64,000 nt of DNA from Pseudovibrio flavus (GCF_009711345.1 NZ_SMMA01000061.1:62001-126000), one strand, 5' to 3'. Positions 7,260 to 17,035 are shown, counted from the stretch's first letter. A program made the numbers and translations. Notes: generated from the letters alone by a model not told the origin.

Positions 7260-8312
7260 ATGGTTATAAGACAACTATTCGTTGGATTCACTTGTGCAAT
7301 TGCAGTTGGAACGAGTTCGGCTGCTGCAAATGAGTCTATTACATATGCAGGTGCTGGTGGCGGACTAGCACAGGTGATGAAGACCGTCTTTGACGACCCG
7401 TTTGCAGAACAGACCGGCGTTGCGGTCAATGCCTTGGCAACGAGCGATCGCGTATCCGCGCTTAAAGCCATGCAGGTAGCTGGCCGAGTTACTTGGGATG
7501 TAAGTGAACTCAACCCCATAGAATATGCAACTGCGTCGCTTTCCGGTTGGCTTCAGCCACTTGACTGGGCAGTTATCGATCCGCTTGGCGTGCTTCCACC
7601 TGAAGCAAAACTGCCAGATGCCGGAATTGCAGCTACATTTTCTACCGTTCTGGCCATTCGTACGGATAAGCTTCCAGAAGGCAAGACAATGAATTCGTGG
7701 GCCGACTTTTGGGATGTAGAGACATTCCCAGGTGGCCGGGCACTTCAAAATCAGCCAATTGATAACCTTGAGTTTGCCCTTATCGCAGACGGCGTCGCGC
7801 CCGCAGACGTCTACTCGGTGCTTTCAACCGAGGAGGGGCAAGACCGGGCATTCGCCAAACTTGATGAGATCAAGCCCCATATCACGGCATGGTGGACCGC
7901 TGGTGCACAACCCGTTCAGCTGCTCTCTGACGGCGAAGTAGATTATTCGTCAGCGTGGAACGGGCGCATAACCAAGTTGGCTGAACAGGGTATCCCTGTC
8001 GAAATCAACTGGAATGGCGGCGGCATCAAAGGGTCTTATGTTGCGATCATCAAAGGCTCCCAAAAGATAAAAGCCAGTCAGGACTACATTTCATTCTTGA
8101 TGACTGATGCGCGCCGATCTGCAAAGTTTGCATCCATGGTGCCTTATCCGGGCATGGTCAACGGCCTCTATGAGCATTTGGAGGCCGATACGGGCTCAAA
8201 TCTACCTACCCACCCAGACAACGTTACCGCACAGTTCGTGACCGACGCGGTTTTCTGGGGCAAGAACCTCAGCGCACTCAAAGAGCGTTGGGAAGACTGG
8301 ATTTTGGAATAA
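7260..8312 (+). CDS. PotD/AfuA-like extracellular solute-binding protein
   Basis: About 350 residues. ATG at 7260 is chosen because GGGGAGGG lies just upstream and a signal peptide follows (MVIRQLFVGFTCAIAVGTSSAAANE). Upstream in-frame ATGs lie inside the ATPase gene. The mature protein has the type II periplasmic binding fold of the polyamine/iron(III) class: ITYAGAGGGLAQVMKTVFDDPFAEQTGVAV, WDVSELNPIEYATA, and GGRALQNQPIDNLEFALIADGV. It delivers the substrate to the two permeases that follow. The ligand cannot be read from the sequence. Company of CoA ligase and hydratase-like genes points to a carboxylate, possibly with a cationic group as in carnitine-like compounds (inference). Confidence 0.9.
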   Translation: MVIRQLFVGFTCAIAVGTSSAAANESITYAGAGGGLAQVMKTVFDDPFAEQTGVAVNALATSDRVSALKAMQVAGRVTWDVSELNPIEYATASLSGWLQPLDWAVIDPLGVLPPEAKLPDAGIAATFSTVLAIRTDKLPEGKTMNSWADFWDVETFPGGRALQNQPIDNLEFALIADGVAPADVYSVLSTEEGQDRAFAKLDEIKPHITAWWTAGAQPVQLLSDGEVDYSSAWNGRITKLAEQGIPVEINWNGGGIKGSYVAIIKGSQKIKASQDYISFLMTDARRSAKFASMVPYPGMVNGLYEHLEADTGSNLPTHPDNVTAQFVTDAVFWGKNLSALKERWEDWILE

Positions 8313-8332
8313 CCCTACCCTTCACTATTTCT

Positions 8333-8356
8333 GGCCGCCGGAAGTATCCGGTGGCC
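8333..8356 (+). terminator. Stem-loop after solute-binding protein gene
   Basis: Ten-bp stem GGCCGCCGGA / TCCGGTGGCC (one G-U pair) with loop AGTA, 21 bases after the binding-protein stop. No U-tract follows. Likely protects or attenuates the transcript so that binding protein exceeds permease. Confidence 0.65.
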
Positions 8357-8383
8357 TAATCCCTAACGCTATGGAGTTACCGG

Positions 8384-9205
8384 ATGAGCAAGCGTATTGC
8401 GCTGCTGCCAGGCCTCGCCATTATTTGCGTGATGTTTCTGGTGCCTGTGGGGTTTGTTTTCCAGCACGGCCTTTTTGATCCTTCATTTACGACAGAGCAC
8501 TTCACCCGATTTATTAATCGAGGTGCCTATATGCGGATCTTTTGGACTACCTTGCAGGTCTCCTCGGTCGTAGCTCTTGCATGTTTGATAATCGGGTATC
8601 CGATAGCCTATTTCATCGTCCGTCAACCTAGTCGCCGTCGGCCAATGTTAATTTTCCTTGTGCTGGTTCCAATGTGGATGTCCATCCTTTCAAGAACCTA
8701 CGCTTGGATGGTTGTGCTGGGCAAAGAAGGCATCATCAATCAAACTCTCCTTTGGGTCGGATTGATTGACGAACCCTTGAAGCTCCTCTTCACGACCGGA
8801 GCGGTCTACGTCAGCATGATCCAGATCATGCTTCCGATATTGATCGTAACTTGTTTTTCTTCCATGACAGAAATTGATCAATCGCTTATGCGCTCGGCCC
8901 GAATTTTCGGAGCATCCCCCTTCAAAGCATTTAGGGAAGTGTTTCTCCCGCTTTCTCTTGAGGGTGCCATTACAGGAACACTCATCGTCTTCATTTTGTC
9001 TATGGGGTTCTTCATCGTGCCCGCGCTGGTGGGCGGGCGTAAGGACACTATGCTGGCGAATATCATAAGCAGTCAGGTTTCTACCGGAAACTGGGGTTTT
9101 GCAGCTGCTCTTTCAATTGTTCTGCTAACGGCAACGCTACTTGTAATGTTTGCTGTGCGGCTCTTTTCATCCCGCTTTGTCCATCACCAAGGAGAAACGT
9201 CATGA
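8384..9205 (+). CDS. PotB-type ABC importer permease
   Basis: A 273-residue inner membrane permease with about six hydrophobic segments, beginning MSKRIALLPGLAIICVMFLVPVGFVF. The EAA loop that contacts the ATPase is at about residues 170-190 (ARIFGASPFKAFREVFLPLSLEG). It overlaps the next permease by four bases (ATGA), so the two are translationally coupled and very likely form a heterodimer, as PotB and PotC do. Confidence 0.92.
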   Translation: MSKRIALLPGLAIICVMFLVPVGFVFQHGLFDPSFTTEHFTRFINRGAYMRIFWTTLQVSSVVALACLIIGYPIAYFIVRQPSRRRPMLIFLVLVPMWMSILSRTYAWMVVLGKEGIINQTLLWVGLIDEPLKLLFTTGAVYVSMIQIMLPILIVTCFSSMTEIDQSLMRSARIFGASPFKAFREVFLPLSLEGAITGTLIVFILSMGFFIVPALVGGRKDTMLANIISSQVSTGNWGFAAALSIVLLTATLLVMFAVRLFSSRFVHHQGETS

Positions 9206-10002
9206 TGGATAAAGCAATGCGCCCACTCACGCTCTTCTACATTCTGATCGTGTTGTTTCTATTCTTTCCGATTTTGATCGTTGTTCCGATTTCGTTTTCT
9301 AACGGTCGTTTTTTAAGCTTTCCACCCGAAGAGTTCGGTCTTCGGTGGTACCGAGAGTACTTTCAGGACCCGATCTGGATATCGGCAACACTGCGCTCGG
9401 TACGCGTTGCGATTAGCTCCAGTCTTGCGGCCGTCTTTGTTGGTACACTTGTTGTGATTGGCTTGGGGCGTCGCAGAACCCGTAAATCCGGCGCGCTCAC
9501 ATCCTTGTTTTTGGCGCCTGCAATCGTGCCCAACATCATTGTTGCTCTAGGCGTTTTTATTCTGGCGATTAAAGTGGGGCTACCTGATAACGAGCTAACT
9601 CTGATTGCAGCCCATACAGCCATTTGCCTGCCATTCGTTATTCTGATCGTCGGATCTGCTTACAGACAAATCGACCCCACCTTGGAAAAAGCGGCGAGAA
9701 TTATGGGTGCAGGGCCAGTACGCGCATTCATGGCAGCAACGTTCCCTGCCCTAGCTCCCTCATTCATTGCCGCATCGATCTTTGCGTTCTTCATTAGCTT
9801 TGACGAGCTGATCATTTCACTGTTCGTCATGTCCAGTGCAGAGACCTTGCCCATGCGCATCTGGAACGATTTGCGCTTTGAAATTAACCCGACAATTGCA
9901 GCGATCAGCGTCTTTTTCGTGGTGATCACCACTGCGACTATGACGTTTGCCGAACTGCTTCGCCGCAAGGCGGAGCGCCGAAACAGAGTACCATCTACTT
10001 GA
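9202..10002 (+). CDS. PotC-type ABC importer permease
   Basis: A 266-residue partner permease with six predicted membrane segments. EAA loop: ARIMGAGPVRAFMAATFPALAPS (about residues 165-190). Residues 40-60 (RFLSFPPEEFGLRWYREYFQD) are the typical periplasmic N-terminal loop of PotC-type proteins. The start overlaps the preceding gene. Fourteen bases separate its stop from the hydratase-like gene, so transport and metabolism genes share one transcript. Confidence 0.92.
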   Translation: MMDKAMRPLTLFYILIVLFLFFPILIVVPISFSNGRFLSFPPEEFGLRWYREYFQDPIWISATLRSVRVAISSSLAAVFVGTLVVIGLGRRRTRKSGALTSLFLAPAIVPNIIVALGVFILAIKVGLPDNELTLIAAHTAICLPFVILIVGSAYRQIDPTLEKAARIMGAGPVRAFMAATFPALAPSFIAASIFAFFISFDELIISLFVMSSAETLPMRIWNDLRFEINPTIAAISVFFVVITTATMTFAELLRRKAERRNRVPST

Positions 10003-10015
10003 TGGCGGAGAGACC

Positions 10016-10798
10016 ATGCTGAACTATGAAAAAATCGATGACATTGCGATCATCACCATCGACAATCCGCCAGTGAACGTGTTTACACCTGCGATGCATC
10101 GCCAGCTTTTCGACATCCTGCAGGACTTCAACGCGGATCGAAATATCAGGTGCGGAGTCCTCACAGGAGCTGGATCGCGTTCTTTCTGTGCCGGCGACGA
10201 CATCAAGTCGGAAAGACCGGCAAGAACACGGGAAGAAGTGGTCGAACGTCATCTTCAACCATCCCGCTCCTTCGATAGCGAGGAGTACCCGGGATGGGAA
10301 CATGAAGTAATGACAATGGCGCGTTATAAACCCATCGTTTCAGCGGTAAACGGGCACTGCTTTGGTCAGGGTTTCATTTACTTCTGCCTACTGTCGGATA
10401 TCCGCTACGCAAGCCCTAACGCTCAGTTTGGTATGCCTGAAATTGCCTATGGAATGGCAGGTGCAGGTGCAGGCCTGTCGTTGGGTAAGGCGATACCGCA
10501 CACGGCCGCAATGGAACTCTTGCTTTTGGGCGAGAAAATTGATGCGAACAAGGCTCAGCGCCTCTTTTTGATCAATGACATTGTTGAGGCCGATGCTCTC
10601 ATGGACACTGCGATGGCCGCAGCCCGTAAAATCGCTTCTCATCCACCTCTCGGTGTACGGATAGAGATGGAAAGTTATCAGCGCAGCCTCGATATGAGCC
10701 GCAGCGACAGCATGGCGATGGCAGGGCATATGTACCGTCTGGCCCGCTCCGTTCAGTCTACGACCCCACCTCTTGCCAAAAGTGAGAGCAAAGCATGA
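10016..10798 (+). CDS. Enoyl-CoA hydratase/isomerase (crotonase) family protein
   Basis: A 260-residue crotonase-fold protein. ATG at 10016 is preferred: GGCGGAGAG lies upstream and the domain starts at once (MLNYEKIDDIAIITIDNPPVNVFTPAMH). The oxyanion region reads CAGDDIKSE. In the active-site region the usual GGGxE element is GQGFI (about residues 118-122), so the first catalytic Glu of classical hydratases is lost, while the second is kept in FGMPEIAYG. It may therefore act as an isomerase, lyase or thioester-tailoring enzyme instead of a hydratase. It overlaps the CoA ligase start by four bases, so both probably act on the same thioester. Confidence 0.88.
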   Translation: MLNYEKIDDIAIITIDNPPVNVFTPAMHRQLFDILQDFNADRNIRCGVLTGAGSRSFCAGDDIKSERPARTREEVVERHLQPSRSFDSEEYPGWEHEVMTMARYKPIVSAVNGHCFGQGFIYFCLLSDIRYASPNAQFGMPEIAYGMAGAGAGLSLGKAIPHTAAMELLLLGEKIDANKAQRLFLINDIVEADALMDTAMAAARKIASHPPLGVRIEMESYQRSLDMSRSDSMAMAGHMYRLARSVQSTTPPLAKSESKA

Positions 10799-12429
10799 CA
10801 CAGCACCCCGGCCAAATTGAAATTGAAGCTTTAAAAGAAGCCCTTGAGCAAAAGGGCTTTCCAGAGAGTATTCCCTCATTTTGCGCCGAGCAGGCAGCGC
10901 GCTATGGTGATGCGATTGCAGCTGACTATTTTCAGGACGGAATTCGGCTGACTTATAAAGCCCTGCACGAGCGTTCAAATAGAATTGCCCAGAACTTATT
11001 GGATAGAGGTCTCCGCAAAGGCGCACATATCGCCGTCATGTTGCCTAACGGTTCTGGTTCAACGCTTCTATGGTTTGCCATTATGAAGCTGGGCGCGGTT
11101 ATCGTTCCAATTAATACCGCTTACCGCGGCAAGGAACTTGATTACATCGTAAACCAGTCCGATGCGCAGGCGCTTATTATCGCAGAACAGTTTCTAAGTG
11201 CCGTAGGCGAGATGGAACATCTCCCAGAGGAGATTATGAGCCCTATCGTTGTTCAGGATAACGACTTGGGCCTGCTGGAAACAGGCGGCAACCTGGAAGA
11301 ATTTGACCCGGGGTATCCCGTGGTCGCCACCGACTTGGCCAGCTTACAATACACCAGTGGAACCACCGGCTTTCCAAAGGGCTGTATGCTAAGTCAGGAC
11401 TATTGGCTTGTGCTTTCCCACTCGATTGCGCAGGTGCATCGCCACTACGGCAATAGCAGGCTCTTTTTCTGGGCTCCCTTTTTCTACATGGATGGTCAAT
11501 GGTCGTTTCTCTCATCCATGGCGATTGGCGGAACCGCTATAATCGCGAAAAAAATGAGCCTTACCAAATTTCTAGACTGGATACGGGAAAACAACGCCCA
11601 TTACTGCGTGCTGCCTGAACCGTTGTTAAAGGCTGTTCCTCCGTCTGAAGGCGATAGGGATATACCTCTGAAGTTCGTCCACTGCTTCGGCTGGCGTCCA
11701 GCAACCCGAGCAGCTGCAGAAGAGCGCTTCAACCTTGTTGCGCGCGATAGCTTCGGCATGACGGAGGTTGGTCCGGCAATTATTTGCCCACACAATTCAG
11801 CTGAAAAACTGGAGCTCAACACCTGCGGGATCGCAGCCCCTTACAGGCAAACGCGAGTAGTCAACGATGCTGGTATTGAATGCGCCAGCGGCGAAGTAGG
11901 CGAACTACAAATACGCGGGCGTGCGATCATGCAGGGCTACTACAAAAAGCCAGAGGCAAACGCTTCAGCATTCGATGGCGACTGGTTCAATACGGGCGAC
12001 CTTTTTACCAAAGATGCTGATGGCTATCACAGGATCGTTGGGCGCAAGAAAGAGATGATCAAGCGGGCCGGAGAAAACATTTCGGCTAAGGAAGTAGAGG
12101 CCACGATAGCTCAAGCTGCCGAAATAGCGGAGGTAGCAGCGATCGCTGTTCCCGATGAGATGCGACGGGAAGAAGTTATGGTTCTGGTGAAAATGACCGA
12201 TGGCAACGGACCGGACCAGTTACCGCCGGAGCAGGTAAAAGCGCAGGCAGAGAGCTTGGCGCCTTTTAAAAGGCCGCGATACATTGCTTACGTGGACGAA
12301 TTTCCCCGCACTGCGACGAACAAGATTGCCAAGGCCAAGATAACTCAAGACGACCTTTCAGGCCCTGCATTTGACTGTCAATCAATGCAACCGGTTACAG
12401 ATAGCGAACTAGAAAAACTGCTAAGCTAA
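10795..12429 (+). CDS. AMP-dependent acyl-CoA synthetase/ligase, CaiC-like
   Basis: A 544-residue adenylate-forming enzyme that activates a carboxylic acid with ATP and CoA. Motifs: P-loop YTSGTTGFPKG (about 182-192), DSFGMTEVGP (A5), WFNTGDLFTKDADGYHRIVGRKKEMIKRAGENIS (A7-A8 hinge), catalytic Lys in TATNKIAKAKI near the C terminus. Layout resembles crotonobetaine/carnitine-CoA ligase CaiC and medium-chain acyl-CoA ligases. It starts within the hydratase-like stop (ATGA). The operon ends here. Substrate is presumably the compound imported by the upstream ABC system (inference). Confidence 0.92.
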   Translation: MTQHPGQIEIEALKEALEQKGFPESIPSFCAEQAARYGDAIAADYFQDGIRLTYKALHERSNRIAQNLLDRGLRKGAHIAVMLPNGSGSTLLWFAIMKLGAVIVPINTAYRGKELDYIVNQSDAQALIIAEQFLSAVGEMEHLPEEIMSPIVVQDNDLGLLETGGNLEEFDPGYPVVATDLASLQYTSGTTGFPKGCMLSQDYWLVLSHSIAQVHRHYGNSRLFFWAPFFYMDGQWSFLSSMAIGGTAIIAKKMSLTKFLDWIRENNAHYCVLPEPLLKAVPPSEGDRDIPLKFVHCFGWRPATRAAAEERFNLVARDSFGMTEVGPAIICPHNSAEKLELNTCGIAAPYRQTRVVNDAGIECASGEVGELQIRGRAIMQGYYKKPEANASAFDGDWFNTGDLFTKDADGYHRIVGRKKEMIKRAGENISAKEVEATIAQAAEIAEVAAIAVPDEMRREEVMVLVKMTDGNGPDQLPPEQVKAQAESLAPFKRPRYIAYVDEFPRTATNKIAKAKITQDDLSGPAFDCQSMQPVTDSELEKLLS

Positions 12430-12557
12430 CTTACGAGGCATCTATCGTTTAAAATCCAGCGTGTCGGAAAATACAGTTTCAGGTCACGCCGGAATAACGC
12501 TCCGCTAAATCGATCTATGTCATGACCAGACGGATCTGCTTCCAGTTAGATACATTT

Positions 12558-15218
12558 TCACTTCGCGCCGCGTGACTTTATGATGGAGCAAGGCCGGTGT
12601 TTGTTTGCGCCGCCCTTCTCTTTGCTACCAAAGATAACTCCCAGCAGATTGAGCGGTGTCGTCAAAACTTCGCCAACAACACGCCCTGCACTGCTGTCTT
12701 TCGTTTTAAAGCGCGGGTGTTTGATCGGACCAACAACTGTAAAGTCCGACGCCATATCAACCACATCAGGCGCCAAAGCACGGGGGGCAAATTTCAGCTC
12801 CAACTTATCGTCTCTCAGATCAACCTTCCCACCACCGACCACTTGGACGTTTTCTGTCTCGACAACAGCGTTTTTGAGTTGCCCTCGCCCAGCCTTAAGC
12901 GTGAGCGGAAAAACTGCACAGACTAGCTTGGCTTGATCCTCCTTCGATGTGTTGGAGAACATCCATCGCACCAAACTTTGCCCGGCAAGATCAATCAGTC
13001 TCGTACCAATGGTGCCGCCCCAAAGGGAAGCGACAAGCTTGCCACTTGCTGAACGTCGGAAGCTTTCAAAGTTTGAACCAGTACCGGTAAGGTTATAGCT
13101 CATGCTTAAAGAGCCACTGACAAGACGCGGAATGCCCAGTTCCTTTAAAACTGTTCCCATCTTTAATTTATCAATGCGTCCGTCTGCGGTTATCTTGGCG
13201 GGCTTGGAATGAGTATCGACATGAACCGTAGCGTTGGCTTTACCGCCAAGGTAAGTCAAGCGGATTGGATTGAACTTAAGCACCTTGCGGGCATACAAAA
13301 GCTTCGCGCTCATATTGCTTGCTGTCTTACCGCCGCCAGCAATACTCTTTGCAGCAAAATCAACGGACGCGGTGAAAGGCGCGGTAAACACCTCTTCAAT
13401 TGCAACGGCTTTGTTCCGCTCCCCTTCGATAAAGCGGTAAACCTTAATGAGGCTCTCCACATCAGCGAGATAAAGCTTGGGCGTATTGAGGTCTCCCGTC
13501 AGCTTCAGGCTATCTTCCAAAACAGCCAAACTCAGATTTCCCGCTAGATTGGTCTGCCCAACCAGACCGGCGCCTTTCAGCGCAACACTGTTTTCCTGAT
13601 AGGTTGCCGTCCCTTTGTAAGCGACCTTTTTCACCGTGCTGCCTTTGAGACCCAGCCTTTTCTGAAGCGCGTTGAAATCAGGCACCTTCACGTCAATCTC
13701 AAAGACTGGAAACCGGCCCGTCTCCGGTTTGGCGTTATCACTTGGTCCGATCTTAGAAACGGATAAATCAACGAGCTTGGAATTTCGGGTTCGCCCGTCA
13801 AATTGCTCCAACTCCAGAATTCCGGAGGCATCGGAGATGAAGAGAGTTCCTGCAAAACTTCCCGCATCAATTTTTGCTTTTGGAGCATTTGGCGCAATGA
13901 ACTGGCCAAGACCAAAGTCAAAAGAGCCCCCAATACGAATGCCGGAAAACTTGAGAAGATTGGTGATGGAGCCTTTCAGATCCAGAACAGGATCATCGGC
14001 TGGACCGCTCAAGATATTCAGCCCAAGAAAACCGACATTGCCCTTTGTATCTCTAACGATCCGGTCCACCCAGATAGGGCCAATCTCTTTTAGTTCGCCC
14101 TCTATTGCGTTTGTAAGCAGCTTGAAGTTTTTCAGATAGAGGCGACGCTCATCACCCAATATCTGACCAGTAAGCCCAGTCAAGGTAATCTCGGAGGGGT
14201 CCTTGGGTTTGGCAGGGTCACGCCCTTCGGGAAAACGGCGACTATCAAACAAAAGATCGATGCCAGTGCCTTTGGGCAGGTTTCCTACAGTTCCCGTGAG
14301 CTTCATGCTGGATCCACTAACCAGCTTTACGTCCAGCTTAATGTTATCGAGCCCCAACGCGTTTAAGGGGCCAGCAAGAGCCATTTCTAAACGCCCGTCG
14401 CCCTCAACCACGCGGTTGATATCAAACAAGCTCTGAATATCCCCCAGGCTTGAAATAGGAGCGTTGAGTTTTGCAGTTATCTCAGCGGTAGGCTCTTTCA
14501 AGTCTAAGCTGCCAGAAACGTAAATTGCGAGACCTTCAGTAGTCACTGCAATGTTTAGCGGACCCTTTGGCTTGCGGTTGGGATCAGGAAATGTCGCCTG
14601 CACAGCAAAAGGTTTCTGGTTCAAGCTGCCTTGGACAGCCATCACAATGGTATTCTCATCAGACTTGGCCTCAGAAGACCATCGCTCGATTTCAAAAACC
14701 GCCTCCCAGCCGTTTCCCCTGTCAGGATAGGAGAGTGTCAGGTCCTCCAAAACAAAATCGCGAGCAAGTGGGTCTTTTAGGAAATTTCCAGTGAACTCGG
14801 CAACGTCGCTATAGTCCCAATGCCGTTGCTTCAGTGGTTCATCTTTTCCTCGTTGCTCAATAAAGGCCTTAGCACCCTTTAGGCGAACACGGCTTATATG
14901 CGGCTCTCCAAACAGCAACGAGGTGTAGGGCAGCGAAAGCGACCCGCTACCAACACTATGCCAGCGGGTTTCCTGCCGCGTGTCACTAACACGGGCAAGC
15001 CGAATAGAACTCGCAGTGATCGTAAGTTCATCGCCAAACTGCAGCTTCGCGTCACCGTCAATCTCAACATGACGGTCCAGTACGCGGCTAAGCACCCGTT
15101 CAAGCAGCACAGTTCGTGTCGCCTGCGAATAGGGCGAAACGAGATAGGCGATGCTCAGGCCAAACAACAAAACAAGGGCCATTAGAACACCGGCAAGAAG
15201 TCGCTTTATCTTGCGCAA
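12558..15218 (-). CDS. AsmA family protein
   Basis: An 886-residue envelope protein with one N-terminal membrane anchor (about residues 9-30) and the rest in the periplasm. Both AsmA landmarks are present: the N-terminal RVLDRHVEIDGDAKLQFGDELTITASSIRLA and the C-terminal SGSLSMSYNLTGTGSNFESFRRSASGKLVASLWGGTI followed by KLVCAVFPLTLKAGRGQLKN. AsmA proteins are repeating beta-groove proteins linked to outer membrane lipid homeostasis and phospholipid transfer. Single transcription unit on the minus strand, divergent from the sulfatase-type gene with about 175 bases between them. Confidence 0.9.
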   Translation of the reverse strand: MRKIKRLLAGVLMALVLLFGLSIAYLVSPYSQATRTVLLERVLSRVLDRHVEIDGDAKLQFGDELTITASSIRLARVSDTRQETRWHSVGSGSLSLPYTSLLFGEPHISRVRLKGAKAFIEQRGKDEPLKQRHWDYSDVAEFTGNFLKDPLARDFVLEDLTLSYPDRGNGWEAVFEIERWSSEAKSDENTIVMAVQGSLNQKPFAVQATFPDPNRKPKGPLNIAVTTEGLAIYVSGSLDLKEPTAEITAKLNAPISSLGDIQSLFDINRVVEGDGRLEMALAGPLNALGLDNIKLDVKLVSGSSMKLTGTVGNLPKGTGIDLLFDSRRFPEGRDPAKPKDPSEITLTGLTGQILGDERRLYLKNFKLLTNAIEGELKEIGPIWVDRIVRDTKGNVGFLGLNILSGPADDPVLDLKGSITNLLKFSGIRIGGSFDFGLGQFIAPNAPKAKIDAGSFAGTLFISDASGILELEQFDGRTRNSKLVDLSVSKIGPSDNAKPETGRFPVFEIDVKVPDFNALQKRLGLKGSTVKKVAYKGTATYQENSVALKGAGLVGQTNLAGNLSLAVLEDSLKLTGDLNTPKLYLADVESLIKVYRFIEGERNKAVAIEEVFTAPFTASVDFAAKSIAGGGKTASNMSAKLLYARKVLKFNPIRLTYLGGKANATVHVDTHSKPAKITADGRIDKLKMGTVLKELGIPRLVSGSLSMSYNLTGTGSNFESFRRSASGKLVASLWGGTIGTRLIDLAGQSLVRWMFSNTSKEDQAKLVCAVFPLTLKAGRGQLKNAVVETENVQVVGGGKVDLRDDKLELKFAPRALAPDVVDMASDFTVVGPIKHPRFKTKDSSAGRVVGEVLTTPLNLLGVIFGSKEKGGANKHRPCSIIKSRGAK

Positions 15219-15394
15219 ACGGGGCCTCTTTTTGGGCTAGTATAGCCGACTTTAATCCGCAACCACGCGGTAATTGTCTAATGGTTACCGGCGGCCCCTC
15301 AAGCGACAAAGAGCTCATCAATCCAATTGCTAGTGCACGTACCCTTGCGTTTGCCAGTCATGTCTATTGTTATTCCCCCAACGGAGGAATCGGG

Positions 15395-17035
15395 ATGGCT
15401 CAAGAAAAACGCAATGTACTTTGGATCATGTGTGACCAGCTAAGGTTTGATTATCTGAGTTGCTACGGCCACCCGCACCTTCACACGCCAAACATCGGCC
15501 GGCTTGCTTCAAGGGGCGTTAAGTTCAATAGAGCTTACGTGCAGTCTCCAATCTGCGGGCCATCACGAATGAGCTTCTATACCGGCAGATACGTTCGCTC
15601 TCACGGCAGTACATGGAACGGAATTCCGCTTAGAGTTGGTGAACCGACACTGGGCGACCACTTGCAGGAAATCGGCGTTAGGAACGTCCTGATCGGCAAG
15701 ACACATATGAGGGCCGATAGCGAAGGAATGGAGCGTCTAGGCATCCAGATGGATAGCTACATTGGCGCCCGCGTTTCCGAATGCGGCTTTGAAGTATTTG
15801 AAAGGGATGACGGCCTTCATCCAGACGGCCCTTACTCGCCAAACCCTGTCTATGACAGCTATCTGGAAGAACAGGGATATGAAGGCCCCAACCAATGGGA
15901 ACGCTGGGCGAACTCTGCTGAAGGAGAGGATGGAGAAATCCTTTCTGGCTGGCTGCTAGGCCATGCGGATAAACCTGCTCGTGTGAAGGCGGAACACTCT
16001 GAAACGCCCTACATGATCAAGCGTTTCAAAGACTTCGTTGAAACCGCCGACGAACGGCCTTGGTGCGTGCATCTGTCACTCATCAAGCCGCACTGGCCCT
16101 ATATAGTTCCAGCGCCCTATCACAACATGTACGGGCCAGAACACGTTGCAGCCCCTGTTAGAAGTGAAGCAGAGCGCCAAGCTCCCCACCCAGTTTTTTC
16201 GGCATTTATGAACGAGCGCGTAAGCAAGGCGTTTAGTAATGATGAAACGCGGGAAAAGGTTATTCCTGCTTACATGGGGCTAATCAAACAGATCGATGAT
16301 GAAATCGGCGACCTTTTAGCCTTTATGGAAGAAAAACAACTGCTCGGTAATACGATGATCGTGTTTACTTCCGACCATGGCGACTATCTGGGCGACCATT
16401 GGCTTGGAGAAAAAGAGCTGTTCCATGAGCCATCGGTCAAGGTTCCGCTAATTATTGTAGACCCACGCAGCGAAGCTGATGCATCACGCGGTAGCTCTTG
16501 TGACGAGCTCATAGAAGGTATCGACCTTGCCCCAACCTTCGTGGAGTTTTTTGGCGGCACGGTTAAACCAAATGTGCTGGAAGGGCGCTCACTACTTCCG
16601 CTTTTGGAAGCGTCCGAACAGGTAAAGTGGCGTGAGTTCGTTATCAGCGAGTACGACTATTCCATGCGCCGCGCCCGCTTGGACCTTGATCTACCTGTCA
16701 GCGATTGCCGCCTAGCCATGATCATGGACAAGCGCTGGAAATACGTTCACGCGGAAGGGTTCCGCCCAATGCTCTTCGATCTTCAAGAGGATCCGGATGA
16801 GCTGACAGACCTTGGTGACCATCCAGATTATGCAGGCGAAAGAGAGCGGATGAACAACGCGTTGTTTGCATGGTATCGCCGCCACCATACCCGCGTAACC
16901 ATGACGGATGAACAGATCATAGCGGCATCAGGCAAAGAGCTACACGCCGGTGTTTTGATCGGCTACACGGATGAGGAAGAAGTGGCTCAGGCACGACGAG
17001 AAGTCGGCCTTGATAGAGATACAGAGCCAGCCTAA
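15395..17035 (+). CDS. Sulfatase / phosphonate monoester hydrolase family enzyme
   Basis: A 546-residue alkaline-phosphatase-superfamily hydrolase. ATG at 15395 has ACGGAGGAA upstream and begins the fold directly (MAQEKRNVLWIMCDQLRFDYLSCYG). The formylglycine motif C-x-P-S-R is ICGPSRMS with Cys54, so the enzyme needs maturation by a formylglycine-generating system. Metal ligands: D14 in the first strand and the TSDHGDYLGDH motif (about residue 325). The segments KPHWPYIVPAPYHNMYGPE and the C-terminal layout resemble phosphonate monoester hydrolase/arylsulfatase-type members. No signal peptide, so cytoplasmic. Substrate (sulfate ester, phosphonate or phosphodiester) is not determined. Confidence 0.88.
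   Translation: MAQEKRNVLWIMCDQLRFDYLSCYGHPHLHTPNIGRLASRGVKFNRAYVQSPICGPSRMSFYTGRYVRSHGSTWNGIPLRVGEPTLGDHLQEIGVRNVLIGKTHMRADSEGMERLGIQMDSYIGARVSECGFEVFERDDGLHPDGPYSPNPVYDSYLEEQGYEGPNQWERWANSAEGEDGEILSGWLLGHADKPARVKAEHSETPYMIKRFKDFVETADERPWCVHLSLIKPHWPYIVPAPYHNMYGPEHVAAPVRSEAERQAPHPVFSAFMNERVSKAFSNDETREKVIPAYMGLIKQIDDEIGDLLAFMEEKQLLGNTMIVFTSDHGDYLGDHWLGEKELFHEPSVKVPLIIVDPRSEADASRGSSCDELIEGIDLAPTFVEFFGGTVKPNVLEGRSLLPLLEASEQVKWREFVISEYDYSMRRARLDLDLPVSDCRLAMIMDKRWKYVHAEGFRPMLFDLQEDPDELTDLGDHPDYAGERERMNNALFAWYRRHHTRVTMTDEQIIAASGKELHAGVLIGYTDEEEVAQARREVGLDRDTEPA

Noticed and set aside
10388-11026. A 212-codon minus-strand frame across the crotonase/CoA ligase junction
   Set aside because: Spans two overlapping well-supported plus-strand genes; composition is that of a shadow frame.
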